This document shows, in pieces, positions 1 to 8,449 of a stretch of 26,797 bases of DNA. Source of the DNA: Planctomycetota bacterium (lineage in GTDB: Bacteria > Planctomycetota > Phycisphaerae > UBA1845). Location of the stretch: the NCBI GenBank assembly GCA_024278775.1, contig JAJRSP010000134.1, forward strand, positions 1 through 26,797. The letters are read 5' to 3'. Position numbers and translations under genes: made by a program. Within the stretch, counting starts at the first letter, position 1; every line of letters starts with the position of its first letter. The notes beneath the pieces were generated by a model. The model made no database searches and was not told the origin of the DNA. It saw only the letters and a list, made by a program, of their open reading frames with translations.

Positions 1-149
1 CGGCACTGCGCGATCGCCTCTTGCACCGCGGCCACCACGATCTTCCTCGGCAATTCGGCCAGCCAGTGTTGCACCTCCTCGCTTTCGAGCAGCGCAGACA
101 CCGACGGCAACGATCGCAGCAGTTTTTCGACCTTCGCTGACACGCCCAT
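1..149 (-). CDS. selA: SelA, L-seryl-tRNA(Sec) selenium transferase, N-terminal part (cut by window edge)
   Basis: Seen: an ATG at 149 opens a frame running off the left edge. It begins MGVSAKVEKLLRSLPSV and continues with LLESEEVQHWL and a basic/helical stretch. Known: SelA proteins start with this kind of small helical domain (LRSLPSVDALL-like), which recognises tRNA(Sec); the PLP-dependent catalytic domain follows and converts Ser-tRNA(Sec) to Sec-tRNA(Sec) using selenophosphate. Only about 49 residues are present, so the PLP lysine cannot be checked. It starts 50 bases after the selB stop on the same strand, so the two are probably co-transcribed in the order selB-selA. The call rests on the short N-terminal similarity plus the selB neighbour. 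A different helical protein is possible but unlikely. Confidence 0.8.
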   Translation of the reverse strand, partial: MGVSAKVEKLLRSLPSVSALLESEEVQHWLAELPRKIVVAAVQEAIAQC

Positions 150-199
150 GACACCTGCCTTTTCCGATTCGCCGTTCGCCGCCGCCCTGCCCGCCGTCG

Positions 200-2116
200 T
201 TATTCGCTCGCTGGGGCTAACACACGCTGATCGCCGACGCGACGAGTGTACCCCACCCGGTCCAGGTATTCCAAGAGCGGCACGACGAATTTACGACTTG
301 ATCCCAGCGCCTCGCGGATTTCGGATACGGTGATCCCGCCGGAGGCTTGGATATGCCGCGCTACCGTCTCCCGCAGGGTCTGCTCAACATCCGTATGCAG
401 ATAGGTTTTACCATCGATCCGTACCAGATCACCCAGCGCGACGGCCAATGTCGCCAGCCGTTCGACTCGTTTTCGGTCGGTCGAAGCCTTGGCCGCCAGC
501 GCCTCCACCGAGGGCGGCTGAAACCCGGCGTCCTTCAATTGACGCACGATGGCGAGGAGGATTTTCTCATCGGCACCGGACAACTGCGGCGCAAAAGAGG
601 GGAGGCAAAGATAACGCCCCAGCCGTTTGAGCCGCTTCGACTTGACAAGCATCTCCACCAGCGGCTTGGCGATCTCACGGCGTGTCAGTCGTTCCAGCCA
701 ACCGACGACGGTATCGCTTAGCCGTCCCGGGCTGTCCGGCTGCTTGCGATGAAAACGCTCCAGCCAACGAAACAACCGCTCCGTCAGATCGTCGACGGCG
801 GCCGGCACCGCATACACCTCCGTCCCCGCCACCGGACACCACCGCCCGGATGATTCCAAAGTCGCCAATACCGATTTCAGTTCGTCCGGCTCAACACCAG
901 CTTGGCAACAGAGACTCAGATCACTTGGTCGGTGAAACCCGGCGGCCCGCAACACCTGCTCCAGCCGATCCGCCGGCGAACCCGTATCGAGTGCGGAGAG
1001 TGCCGCACGCTCATCCTCCGAGGTCCGGCGACGCCGACGCGCCAGCGGTCGCAACACGACACCGCCTCCGATGGTACGCGTGGCGTTTTCGTCACGGATG
1101 ATAAATCGCTGGCCGTAGGCAGCCGTGATCGCCACGCCGCCGCGAAGCTGAGCATAGTCAGATTCACCCGGCGCGAGTGTTTTTCGATCGAGCAGCACCA
1201 CGCGGACGGGCACCTCGGCCGTGCCGATTTCCAAACGGACCACGCTCGTTGATTTGAGTGGTTTACCATACGTCGATAGGCATTCCAGCTTGACGTCCAC
1301 CATGCGTGACGGCTGAAGATAGCCCGGTGTGGCCAACTCGGCCCCGCGTTCCAAATGCGAGCGATCCACACCGCTCACGTTGATGGCACAGCGCCGACCG
1401 CGAGGTAGCGCGGCGTGTGATTGTCCGTGTGCCTGCAACCCACGCACCCGGCACGGCACATCCGCCGGCCACACCTGCAAAGTGTCACCCGATGACACCA
1501 CACCGCGCTGCGACGATCCGGTCACGACGGTGCCGCGACCCGCCACGGTAAACACGCGATCCACCGTCATGCGAAACGGACCGCTTTCCGGCGTCTGGGT
1601 GACCTGCGCCGCCGCCGAAAGCAGCGCGGCTTTGAGTGCGTCCAAACCCACACCGGTGACGGATGAGACCGGGCAAACGGCCGAGCCGGAGAGCGACGTC
1701 CCCGCGATAAAGTCGGCTACCTCCTCCGACACCAACTCCACCATGTCCTCATCCACCATGTCGGTTTTCGTCACGGCGACGACGCCGTGTCGTACGCCGA
1801 GCAGATGCAGAATCTCGACGTGTTCGACGGTTTGCGGCATGACGGAATCATCTGCGGCGACGACAAGCAAGCCCACGTCAATGCCCGTCGCCCCGGCCAC
1901 CATAGTTCGCACAAATCGCTCATGACCCGGCACGTCCACCACGCCGAAGCAGACGTCTTCGACCATCAGCTCCGCGAACCCAAGATCGATCGTCATACCG
2001 CGCCGCCGTTCTTCCGGGAGCCGGTCGGTGTTCGTTCCGGTCAGCGCACGAACGAGCGAGGTCTTTCCGTGGTCGATATGACCGGCCGTACCGAGGATGT
2101 AGTGCCGCTTGGGCAT
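200..2116 (-). CDS. selB: SelB, selenocysteine-specific translation elongation factor
   Basis: This GTPase delivers Sec-tRNA(Sec) to the ribosome at UGA codons followed by a SECIS hairpin. The 638 residues show the SelB signature near the N-terminus: G1 GHIDHGKT (12-19), then the [20 protein letters not shown] switch region, G3 DVPGHE (61-66) and G4 TKTD (116-119; the Thr variant is usual in SelB). Beta-barrel domains follow, and the C-terminal part has the length and character of the winged-helix modules that bind SECIS RNA. I chose the ATG at 2116 because SelB proteins usually start a few residues before [13 protein letters not shown]. An in-frame ATG at 2161 and a GTG at 2191 are alternatives, and none has a convincing ribosome binding site. 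It is transcribed away from the selenoprotein gene at 2276 and is followed by selA. Confidence 0.95.
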   Translation of the reverse strand: MPKRHYILGTAGHIDHGKTSLVRALTGTNTDRLPEERRRGMTIDLGFAELMVEDVCFGVVDVPGHERFVRTMVAGATGIDVGLLVVAADDSVMPQTVEHVEILHLLGVRHGVVAVTKTDMVDEDMVELVSEEVADFIAGTSLSGSAVCPVSSVTGVGLDALKAALLSAAAQVTQTPESGPFRMTVDRVFTVAGRGTVVTGSSQRGVVSSGDTLQVWPADVPCRVRGLQAHGQSHAALPRGRRCAINVSGVDRSHLERGAELATPGYLQPSRMVDVKLECLSTYGKPLKSTSVVRLEIGTAEVPVRVVLLDRKTLAPGESDYAQLRGGVAITAAYGQRFIIRDENATRTIGGGVVLRPLARRRRRTSEDERAALSALDTGSPADRLEQVLRAAGFHRPSDLSLCCQAGVEPDELKSVLATLESSGRWCPVAGTEVYAVPAAVDDLTERLFRWLERFHRKQPDSPGRLSDTVVGWLERLTRREIAKPLVEMLVKSKRLKRLGRYLCLPSFAPQLSGADEKILLAIVRQLKDAGFQPPSVEALAAKASTDRKRVERLATLAVALGDLVRIDGKTYLHTDVEQTLRETVARHIQASGGITVSEIREALGSSRKFVVPLLEYLDRVGYTRRVGDQRVLAPASE

Positions 2117-2202
2117 TCCCGTGTCAGAAATTGTCGCGTCTAATTCAGTCACAAAAGCCATTATTGTGAGTGTGGTCCTCTCCGCAACCAACGCCTATCC
2201 AA

Positions 2203-2230
2203 TAGACACCGGACGACCAGCGGTTATGCT
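2203..2230 (+). promoter_or_regulatory. Putative sigma70-type promoter of the selenoprotein gene
   Basis: TAGACA (2203-2208, 5/6 match to TTGACA), a 16-base spacer and TATGCT (2225-2230) lie in the selB/selenoprotein intergenic region. A start of transcription near 2237 would fall after the upstream GTG at 2234 and before the Shine-Dalgarno at 2263-2267. This supports the ATG at 2276 as the real start. Inferred from sequence only. Confidence 0.45.
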
Positions 2231-2275
2231 CTCGTGACAACCTTGCCGGGGTTGGACTTCTTAGGAGAGAACAAG

Positions 2276-2953
2276 ATGCCACGACAGATGGGTAAGCAGT
2301 TGGCACGGGCGGCGATGGTCGTTCTGGTGTTGTCTACGTGCGCCTGCGCGCAGCAAAAACAGAAGGACGACATTCGAAAAATCATGAAAGATCACAAGAA
2401 CAAGAAGGATGCGGCACCGGCGGTAGGCACGCGTGCCCCGAACTTCAAACTGAAAACCATGGGCGGCGATAAAGAGATCGAGCTGGCCTCGTTCAAGGGT
2501 AACAAGCCCGTTGTGCTCGTGTTCGGAAGCTATACGTGACCGCCGTTTCGGCACCAGGTGGGTGCCCTCAATGAGCTCGCCAGTCAGTACGGTGATGTCG
2601 CCGAGTTCTTCGTCGTCTATATCAAGGAAGCCCACGCTGAAGACAGTAAGTGGGCGATCCCCATCAAGGGCGAGGAGAAGATTTACAAACCCAAGAACCT
2701 CGACGAACGAAAATCACTCGCCGCGAAATGCATGACCAAGCTCAAGGTCAAGCTGCCGTGTCTCGTCGACCATATCGATAATGCGGTGGCCGACGCCTAT
2801 GCCGCCTGGCCGGATCGGATCTTCGTCGTGGATGACGCCGGCAAGATCGCCGTTCGCGCGGAGCGCGGACCGTGGGGATTCAAGCCGGGCGTGGAAGCCG
2901 CCACGACATGGCTCGCCGAGCGATTTCCGGAAAAAGCCGGCGGCACGAACTGA
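2276..2953 (+). CDS. Secreted iodothyronine-deiodinase-like selenoprotein (Sec at in-frame TGA 2537-2539)
   Basis: Two open stretches in one frame are separated only by TGA at 2537-2539. Read as Sec (residue 88) they give a 225-residue protein. Around the TGA the product is VLVFGSYT-U-PPFRHQ, then DVAEFFVVYIKEAHAED (107-123) and WPDRIFVVDDAGKI with GPWGFKP near the end. Known: animal deiodinases have NFGSCT-U-P, then DFLVIYIEEAHASDGW, then DRLYV and GPWNYNP in the same order, within a thioredoxin fold with an active-site Sec. Start: ATG 2276 with AGGAG nine bases upstream. The N-terminus is a signal peptide (MPRQMGKQLARAAMVVLVLSTC, possible cleavage after ACA), so the enzyme should act outside the cytoplasm. 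A GTG at 2234 is less likely. The role in bacteria is not established: reductive dehalogenation or peroxidase-like redox chemistry are possible. It is divergent from selB-selA. An ordinary gene caller would split or truncate it. Confidence 0.9.
2537..2566 (+). promoter_or_regulatory. Bacterial SECIS element following the Sec TGA
   Basis: Ten bases after the TGA (2537-2539) a perfect six-base-pair stem forms: GGCACC (2550-2555) with GGTGCC (2561-2566), closing a five-base AGGTG loop (2556-2560). Exactly 16 bases separate the TGA from the loop. Known: bacterial SECIS elements sit directly after the UGA inside the coding region, with the apical loop about 16-37 bases downstream and a G among the first loop bases bound by the SelB winged helix. 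All these conditions are met. No folding program was run. Confidence 0.8.
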
Positions 2954-3153
2954 TCCGAAACAGTGGTGTCTTTGCCGCAACGCGTGCCCACGGCACCCGC
3001 TACATACAGGTTTACACAACTCTTTCCCTGACTTGCGACATAGGGGCTATGTCTGCTTAGCGCATGCTCCCCAAAGGGATCGCTCGGCGGTACAGTGGAA
3101 AGGTTGAAACGGTAACGCGGATTCTTTTGACCCAAGGAATAGGACCAACACAC

Positions 3154-3783
3154 GTGACAGTATTCTCACACCATTCGTTGCGTCGGGGCATCATCTTGTC
3201 TGTCCTTACGCTTTCCCTCGTCACCAACGTCTTCGCCGGCGTCCGAGAAAAGTTTAGTAAGCTCGAAGAAGAAATGGAGGCCGCCTCGAAACGCTATGTG
3301 GCCGCCCTCGACGCCTGGGATGCAAAGAAACGCAAAGATGCCAAGCCGGTGGATATACGTCAGCCGGTGCTGGCGAAAATGGATGCGCTCGCCGATGCCT
3401 CGCTCGATTCCGACGACGGCGCGTACGTGGCCGTGCAGTGTTTCGTATGGTCATGGATGTTTGATATCGACCTGCCCCAACTGTTCCACCGATTTCAACG
3501 ACTGGCGCAACATTATCCGGATGATGATCGCATGCCGGAGTTGCTCGACATGATCCCGCTGGCCTATCCGGTATCGGCCACACCGGACGATTGGACCGGG
3601 CAGATCAAGCACATCGTGGAATCGGCGAAACGCAAGTCGATCCGACTGGCTGCGCTCACGAGTATGGGGCAGGTCTTTATGAAATCCGAAAACCCCATTC
3701 AGGCCAAGGCGACATTCGAAAAAATCGTGAAGCTCGCACCCAAGACCGATCTATCCCAGCGTGCGGAAGGACTCATCTACTAA
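3154..3783 (+). CDS. Secreted helical/TPR-like protein, N-terminal part of a thioredoxin-fold protein interrupted by TAA
   Basis: GTG at 3154 has AGGA nine bases upstream and gives a clear signal peptide (LRRGIILSVLTLSLVTNVFA, then GVREKF). The next ~185 residues are helical: a charged KLEEEMEAASKRY segment and a C-terminal TPR-like unit (LTSMGQVFMKSENPIQAKATFEKIVKLAP). The frame ends at TAA 3781-3783 after RAEGLIY and reopens at once in the same frame as LEHLQVGMTAPTF, the usual entry to a TlpA-type thioredoxin domain. Known: bacterial redoxin proteins of this layout read a Y-E-L-E-like linker here, so GAA to TAA (one base) would explain the stop. I infer one ancestral gene, 3154-4218, broken by a nonsense change or a sequence error. 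An earlier ATG at 3064 has no signal peptide logic. It lies 200 bases after the selenoprotein on the same strand. Confidence 0.7.
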   Translation: MTVFSHHSLRRGIILSVLTLSLVTNVFAGVREKFSKLEEEMEAASKRYVAALDAWDAKKRKDAKPVDIRQPVLAKMDALADASLDSDDGAYVAVQCFVWSWMFDIDLPQLFHRFQRLAQHYPDDDRMPELLDMIPLAYPVSATPDDWTGQIKHIVESAKRKSIRLAALTSMGQVFMKSENPIQAKATFEKIVKLAPKTDLSQRAEGLIY

Positions 3784-3798
3784 CTCGAACATCTTCAG

Positions 3799-4218
3799 GT
3801 GGGCATGACCGCGCCGACATTCACTGCGCACACGTTGGATGGAAAAGAGATTTCGCTCGACAGCCTTCTCGGTAAAACCGTGCTGCTTAACTTCTGGGCG
3901 ACGTGGTGCCCGAGTTGCGTGGCGGAAATCCCCGACCTCAAAAAGGCGGACAAACACTTTTCCGGGAAACCGTTTGTCATTATCGCGGTGTCGTTGGATG
4001 ATGACAAACGGGGTGTGGTTGACTTCGTGAAGGAATCGGGCTTCCCTGGTATCCATACGTGGGACGAAAAGGGGTCGGACAATCCGGTGTCGGAGCTATA
4101 TCGTGCCGAGTTTCTACCCACCTGGTACTTAATTGACGGCAAGGGAATCATCCGTGCGCGAGACCCTTTCCACGACAAGCTCATACCGGCTATCGAGGCG
4201 GCGTTACAAGGAAAGTAG
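3799..4218 (+). CDS. Thioredoxin-fold (TlpA/ResA-like) domain, C-terminal part of the interrupted protein
   Basis: About 139 residues form a complete TlpA-like thioredoxin fold: APTFTAHTLDGKEISLDSL, LLNFWATWCPSCVAEIPDL with the redox-active WCPSC pair, FVIIAVSLDDDK, and the cis-proline region EFLPTWYLIDGKGII. Such domains reduce or exchange thiols in the periplasm. It is in exactly the same frame as the upstream secreted segment and separated from it by TAA (3781-3783) and 15 bases. Alone it has no signal peptide and only a poor start (GTG 3799 or ATG 3805), so as a free protein it would be cytoplasmic. Reinitiation after the stop is possible, but the simpler view is that it is the C-terminal half of the 3154-4218 gene. 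It converges on the gene ending at 4250. Confidence 0.75.
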   Translation: MGMTAPTFTAHTLDGKEISLDSLLGKTVLLNFWATWCPSCVAEIPDLKKADKHFSGKPFVIIAVSLDDDKRGVVDFVKESGFPGIHTWDEKGSDNPVSELYRAEFLPTWYLIDGKGIIRARDPFHDKLIPAIEAALQGK

Positions 4219-4249
4219 CGGGAGCGTTTTCAGAGTCACGATGCGTGAG

Positions 4250-7081
4250 TTAGAAATGGGGATTGCGGTACGGCTTTTTCGCTTCGTATAGCGGAAGTGC
4301 TGCGCGAAGATCCGTTGCTGTCGCCCTATCACCCTGTCGGGTGGCCAGCTCGATCGCTCGCACAGCCGTGGTGACCGCGCCGGAGAAGTTCCCCGTTTCA
4401 GCTTGGGCGGCCGCTAACGCGGCGAGTACGTCAGCGCGGGAGCTGCCGGCGAGTTGGTTTGCGTGCTCAGACAACGTCAGCGCTGTCGCCCCATCCCGAA
4501 GCGACACCACTGATGACGTGGCCAGTATCTTGGCGAACCGAGCGAGCAGCGTCACATTGTCCGGTGCGTGTGTGACGCCAATGTTCAAAATCCGAACCGC
4601 GTCGGCTGTCCGTTTGTTGAGCAGGTAGTAAGTGGACAACTCGTCGATCGGCGCGAAGTACCCCGGCTTGATCGCGATCGCTTCCTCATACAGCCGCACG
4701 GTCTCGTCGACTGCTCCACGGTGCGCCGCCGCGACGCCGAGCATGTACCGTGCTTCTGCGGCCACGGCGTCGATCGCCTTGGCTTTCGTCAAGACCGAAA
4801 CCGCCGCGGACAAGTCATTCTGCTGAACCAACACCGTGCCCAGGTTAATCAGCGCGTCGCCGAAATCCGGTTTGAGGTCAACAGCTCGCTGGAAATGACG
4901 CCGCGCGGCATCATACTGCTGCAAACCGGCAAACGCCAGACCCATATCATACTGCACGGAGGCATCCTCCGGTCGCTGCCGAACCACTTCACGATAATGC
5001 TCAATCGCCTCGGCCGGTCTACCCTGCCTGGCGAGAAGGCCCGCAAGTGCGAGACGCACATCGACCAGGTTTTCGTCTTTAGCGATCGCGTCGCGATAAG
5101 CCCGCAACGCCTTGTCCATCTGACCACTACGTTCGTACGCCTGTCCGAGCTTGGCGTACACGTCGGCCCCGGCCGAGTCACCGCGAGTCACCGCTTCATA
5201 TCGCCGAATCGCCTCGGCCGTATCCCCCTGAAGCAGCGCCAAATCACCAAGACCGGAAAGCGCCATGGCGTTCCTCGGGTCGGTGGCCAACGCCGCCACA
5301 AAGTGCGGTTGTGCTTCCTTGCTCTTGCCCGTTTGCATCAACACGGCCGCCAGCGCACAACGAAGATCGGCCGAGTGCGGCTTCTTCGTGACTAGGCTTT
5401 GCAACATATCCAGCGTTGCCGCGCCCTGTCCCGTGCGGGCGGCGGCCAAGCCCACCGCCGCCGGTAGCTGCTCATCCCAGGGGGGTCGCAGCGGAGATTG
5501 CAAACGCCATCGCGCCACGTCGGCCGCTGGAGAAAACGCCTCCGGCTGCTGCAACAGTTCGATGAGCATATCCAAGACCCAAAAATTGTCCGGATCCTCC
5601 GACAGCACCTCCCGAATTAGTCCGGCCGCCATCGACCACTGACGCCCCTCGATCCGCATCGAAGCCCGCGTGGCCTTGTCATGCAGCGCCACCATCGCCT
5701 TCGGATCGGCCAGCGGACCGGTGTCGTCTTGGCTTGGCCGGGCACCACCCACATATCCCAGCGCCGCGAGTTGCCGGATGACGCGCGCATCACTGCTGGA
5801 TTCCCCAACCGCCAGCGCCGGAGCGTCCGGAGCACTCTTTTGGGCGTCTCTCAAAGCGCGAACAAAACGTGCGTCGGGTTGGGTACCCCAGGCCAACAAG
5901 TTCGTTGTCTCCGTGGGATCGGTGACCACGTTGTAGAGTTCCGGCGTCGGCGCGGCGATATACTTGCTTTCGCCAAGGATCACGCCCTCCAGCTCGCTCC
6001 AACCGTATGTATTGAGCGGAAGCTGCGTTTCAAAGTAGATCGCTCGTGAGTCGTCTTGCTTGGCCGCACCCTCTGTCGGCAGCGGCACCCCGTCCAGCCC
6101 ATAGGGTTCTTTGATCCCCAACCGTTGAATCAGCGAAGGCATCACATCCACCAGCGACACGGGCGCATCCACCACGGTGCCGCCGGCTTCGTCGCCAAGC
6201 GTCGTGACAATCAACGGAACCTGAATCGTGGCGTTGTAGACGAACAGACCGTGAGTCCACTCCCCATGCTCGTGCAGGCTTTCGCCGTGATCGGCCGTAA
6301 ACACCACGAGCGTTTTCGTGCCGTTGGAGGCGTCACGCCGCTCGATTTGAGTCACCAGCCGCCCCAACTCCCCATCGGCGAAGGCGATTTCCGCATCGTA
6401 CGCCTCCTGCTCGGTAGCTCCCTTGTGAAGTCCCGGCGGCGCGTACGGCGAGTGCGGATCAAAGTAGTGAACCCAGAGAAAAAAGGGATCGTTGTCCCGC
6501 GTGTTCAGCCATTCAGCCGCGGCGTCGGTCACGGCTGAGGCCGGTCGTTCGGCGAAATGGAGTCCGGTGGTCGGATGCGTCTCGGAAATCCGGTCGTCGT
6601 AGTTGTCAAACCCCTGGTTCAGCCCATATCGAGCGTCCAGCACGACCGCCCCGACCACTGCCCCCGTGCGATAGCCGGCGTTCCGTAACAATTCGGCCAG
6701 GGTTTGCGCCTTTTCGTCCAGCTGGCCCGCCCCATTATCTCGAAGCCGGTGATGAGTCGGATACAGTCCCGTCAGGAGCGACGTGTGTGACGGCAGCGTA
6801 ATGGGAGCCGCGGCGTAACACCGCGTGTATCGAACGCCTTTGGCGGCCAGCGCGTCGATCGTGGGCGTTCGGATAGCCGCGTTGCCGTAACACGAGAGGC
6901 GATCAGCGCGGGTGGTGTCGAAAGTGACGAGCAACACATTGGGGCGCGATGCTGCCGATCCGCTTGAAATCCCTTCTCCCGTCGTTTTTTCGTGGTGTTC
7001 ACACCCGCTACATACGAAGCCGATTAGCAGAACCACAAGCCCCACCCCACGCGACCAGGACCGCGCCGATATACCGTTCAT
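4250..7081 (-). CDS. Lipoprotein with alkaline-phosphatase/sulfatase-superfamily domain and C-terminal TPR array
   Basis: The 943-residue product starts with a lipoprotein signal (VGLVVLLIGFVCSGC, lipid Cys 27). Residues ~47-480 are a sulfatase-like fold: NVLLVTFDTTRAD (metal ligands D55 and following), LPSHTSLLTGLYP (96-108), and FTADHGESLHEHGEWTHG. The nucleophile position, normally Cys or Ser in C/S-x-P-S-R and matured to formylglycine, is Thr here (TLPSH, 95-99), so a classical sulfatase is unlikely; a phosphohydrolase or phosphotransferase with Thr nucleophile is possible. From ~560 to the end there are repeated 34-residue TPR units (AEAIRRYEAVTRGD, KALRAYRDAIAKD, AIEHYREVVRQRPED). The longer frame reaching 7357 lacks a signal peptide, so I start at ATG 7081. 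Predicted to be anchored at a membrane facing the periplasm. Substrate unknown. Confidence 0.85.
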   Translation of the reverse strand: MNGISARSWSRGVGLVVLLIGFVCSGCEHHEKTTGEGISSGSAASRPNVLLVTFDTTRADRLSCYGNAAIRTPTIDALAAKGVRYTRCYAAAPITLPSHTSLLTGLYPTHHRLRDNGAGQLDEKAQTLAELLRNAGYRTGAVVGAVVLDARYGLNQGFDNYDDRISETHPTTGLHFAERPASAVTDAAAEWLNTRDNDPFFLWVHYFDPHSPYAPPGLHKGATEQEAYDAEIAFADGELGRLVTQIERRDASNGTKTLVVFTADHGESLHEHGEWTHGLFVYNATIQVPLIVTTLGDEAGGTVVDAPVSLVDVMPSLIQRLGIKEPYGLDGVPLPTEGAAKQDDSRAIYFETQLPLNTYGWSELEGVILGESKYIAAPTPELYNVVTDPTETTNLLAWGTQPDARFVRALRDAQKSAPDAPALAVGESSSDARVIRQLAALGYVGGARPSQDDTGPLADPKAMVALHDKATRASMRIEGRQWSMAAGLIREVLSEDPDNFWVLDMLIELLQQPEAFSPAADVARWRLQSPLRPPWDEQLPAAVGLAAARTGQGAATLDMLQSLVTKKPHSADLRCALAAVLMQTGKSKEAQPHFVAALATDPRNAMALSGLGDLALLQGDTAEAIRRYEAVTRGDSAGADVYAKLGQAYERSGQMDKALRAYRDAIAKDENLVDVRLALAGLLARQGRPAEAIEHYREVVRQRPEDASVQYDMGLAFAGLQQYDAARRHFQRAVDLKPDFGDALINLGTVLVQQNDLSAAVSVLTKAKAIDAVAAEARYMLGVAAAHRGAVDETVRLYEEAIAIKPGYFAPIDELSTYYLLNKRTADAVRILNIGVTHAPDNVTLLARFAKILATSSVVSLRDGATALTLSEHANQLAGSSRADVLAALAAAQAETGNFSGAVTTAVRAIELATRQGDRATATDLRAALPLYEAKKPYRNPHF

Positions 7082-7597
7082 CTCGGATTTCCGGGTCTGT
7101 GACCGCTGCGGTGGGTGGCCCCTCGCTTCGGAAGTGGAAGACTCGCACTGGTTCCCCGGCCCGTATCCCCCGCGGATAAACCCCGGGGTGGCTCGTCCGT
7201 GATCGGATTCGAATGAACACGGGTAAATGTAGACTTCATCGGTGCCCGTGGGACTCAGCTTGCCAGACGGTGCGTGTTGGGGTGGTGGTCCTGTCATGGT
7301 GTGAGGTTCATCTCGCAAAGACACTCGGCCGCAGGGATCGTGCGGGATGGACGCCACGACGCATCTTGGCTCCCGGTTCCCCTAGTTCATCGGCATCTCC
7401 ACCCCGGTCAGGCTGATTGTAGTCCGGCATCTTCACCCCGCCAACCAACCCGCAGGCAACCGTGTACACCGGCACAATTCACACCCGATCACCGGTTCGC
7501 AGGCGTTGTCGATCAGGCGTCGGCGTGGTAAGACTGTATCCGGTTGCTGTGACGCGAAGGCGTGGGGACCAACCGCGAGACCACGAGAATCTGCTTC
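7082..7597. other. Intergenic region between two divergent genes
   Basis: About 516 bases between the lipoprotein start (7081, minus) and yggS (7598, plus). The minus-strand frame stays open to 7357 but reads as low-complexity, Pro-rich sequence without a signal peptide, so I treat it as leader. No convincing promoter, terminator or RNA gene was found. Confidence 0.5.
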
Positions 7598-8368
7598 ATG
7601 AAACGAAAGCTGCAAGAGAACTTCAAGGAGGTGGAACGGCGGATCGCCGACGCCTGTGCATGTGTGGGTCGTAATCCGGCCGGGGTTCGGCTCGTCTCCG
7701 TTACAAAGAGCGTCCCCTTTGACGTGATCCGCACGATGGTGGAACTCGGCATGCAAGACCTGGGTGAAAACCAGGTGCAAGCGCTCACCAAACGGGCGGC
7801 CATGATGCAGGAATGGCTCAACCGCCGGCACCGGAGTACATCCTCGCCCGTGTTGAAACGGCCGCGCTGGCACATGATCGGCCATTTGCAACGCAACAAA
7901 GTCAAAACGCTCTTGCCGTGGATCGAGATGATTCACTCCATTGATAGCCTTCGACTCGCCGAAGAGGTCGACGCTCAGGCGGCCAAGCTCGACCGCGTCA
8001 TACCGATCCTGCTCGAAGTCAACGCCAGCGGCGAGAGCACCAAGCAGGGCGTCGCCGTGGCCGCCACGACACACCTGGCCGAGCAGATCCAAACACTTCC
8101 CCACATCAACGTGCATGGGCTGATGACGATGGCACCGCTCACCGAAGATGAAGGCGTCATCCGCCACACTTTCGAGCGAACGCGCGAGTTGTTTGACGAA
8201 GTGATTTCGTTGCGTATCTGTGGCCCACAGTTCAAAGAGCTATCGCTCGGCATGAGCGGCGACTTCGAGATCGGCATCGAATACGGGGCGACGTTCGTTC
8301 GCATCGGCACCGCTCTGTTCAAGGGGATTGAGCTCGCACCGCTGCCGGTCTCTGCAGAAGATTCCTGA
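7598..8368 (+). CDS. yggS: YggS/PLPBP-family pyridoxal-phosphate homeostasis protein
   Basis: The 256-residue protein has the usual family length (~230-250) and motifs. LVSVTKSVPFDVIR carries the PLP lysine, and GENQVQAL follows; then come WHMIGHLQRNKVK, the IHSIDSLRLAEEV strand-helix, LLEVNASGESTKQGV, GLMTMAPL, and the phosphate-binding end LSLGMSGDFEIGIEYGATFVRIGTALFKG. It is a fold-III, single-domain TIM barrel without known catalytic activity that binds PLP and buffers vitamin B6 and amino-acid pools in the cytoplasm. I chose ATG 7598 because the family starts with the helix KLQENFKEVERRI; an in-frame GTG at 7562 would add 12 residues and has a weak GAAGG upstream. tdk follows on the same strand after 81 bases. 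Confidence 0.93.
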   Translation: MKRKLQENFKEVERRIADACACVGRNPAGVRLVSVTKSVPFDVIRTMVELGMQDLGENQVQALTKRAAMMQEWLNRRHRSTSSPVLKRPRWHMIGHLQRNKVKTLLPWIEMIHSIDSLRLAEEVDAQAAKLDRVIPILLEVNASGESTKQGVAVAATTHLAEQIQTLPHINVHGLMTMAPLTEDEGVIRHTFERTRELFDEVISLRICGPQFKELSLGMSGDFEIGIEYGATFVRIGTALFKGIELAPLPVSAEDS

Positions 8369-8449
8369 CACCACACAACTCACACCGTAGTCCCATGCTT
8401 GATCCGTGCTCGCTTCACAGATCACGCGTTGTCGCGCACAATCCTCGCC

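Noticed and set aside
682..1925. Plus-strand frames of up to 198 codons opposite selB
   Set aside because: They are antisense shadows of a clearly coding GC-rich gene, rich in Arg, Thr, Pro and Ser without motifs.
2234..2275. GTG 2234 as start of the selenoprotein
   Set aside because: It has no ribosome binding site, would precede the predicted transcription start, and would put 14 residues before a good signal peptide start at ATG 2276.
3781..3783. TAA as a recoded stop in the thioredoxin-fold gene
   Set aside because: Sec uses UGA and Pyl uses UAG; UAA insertion has no known machinery, and no special structure was found after it. Mutation or error is simpler.
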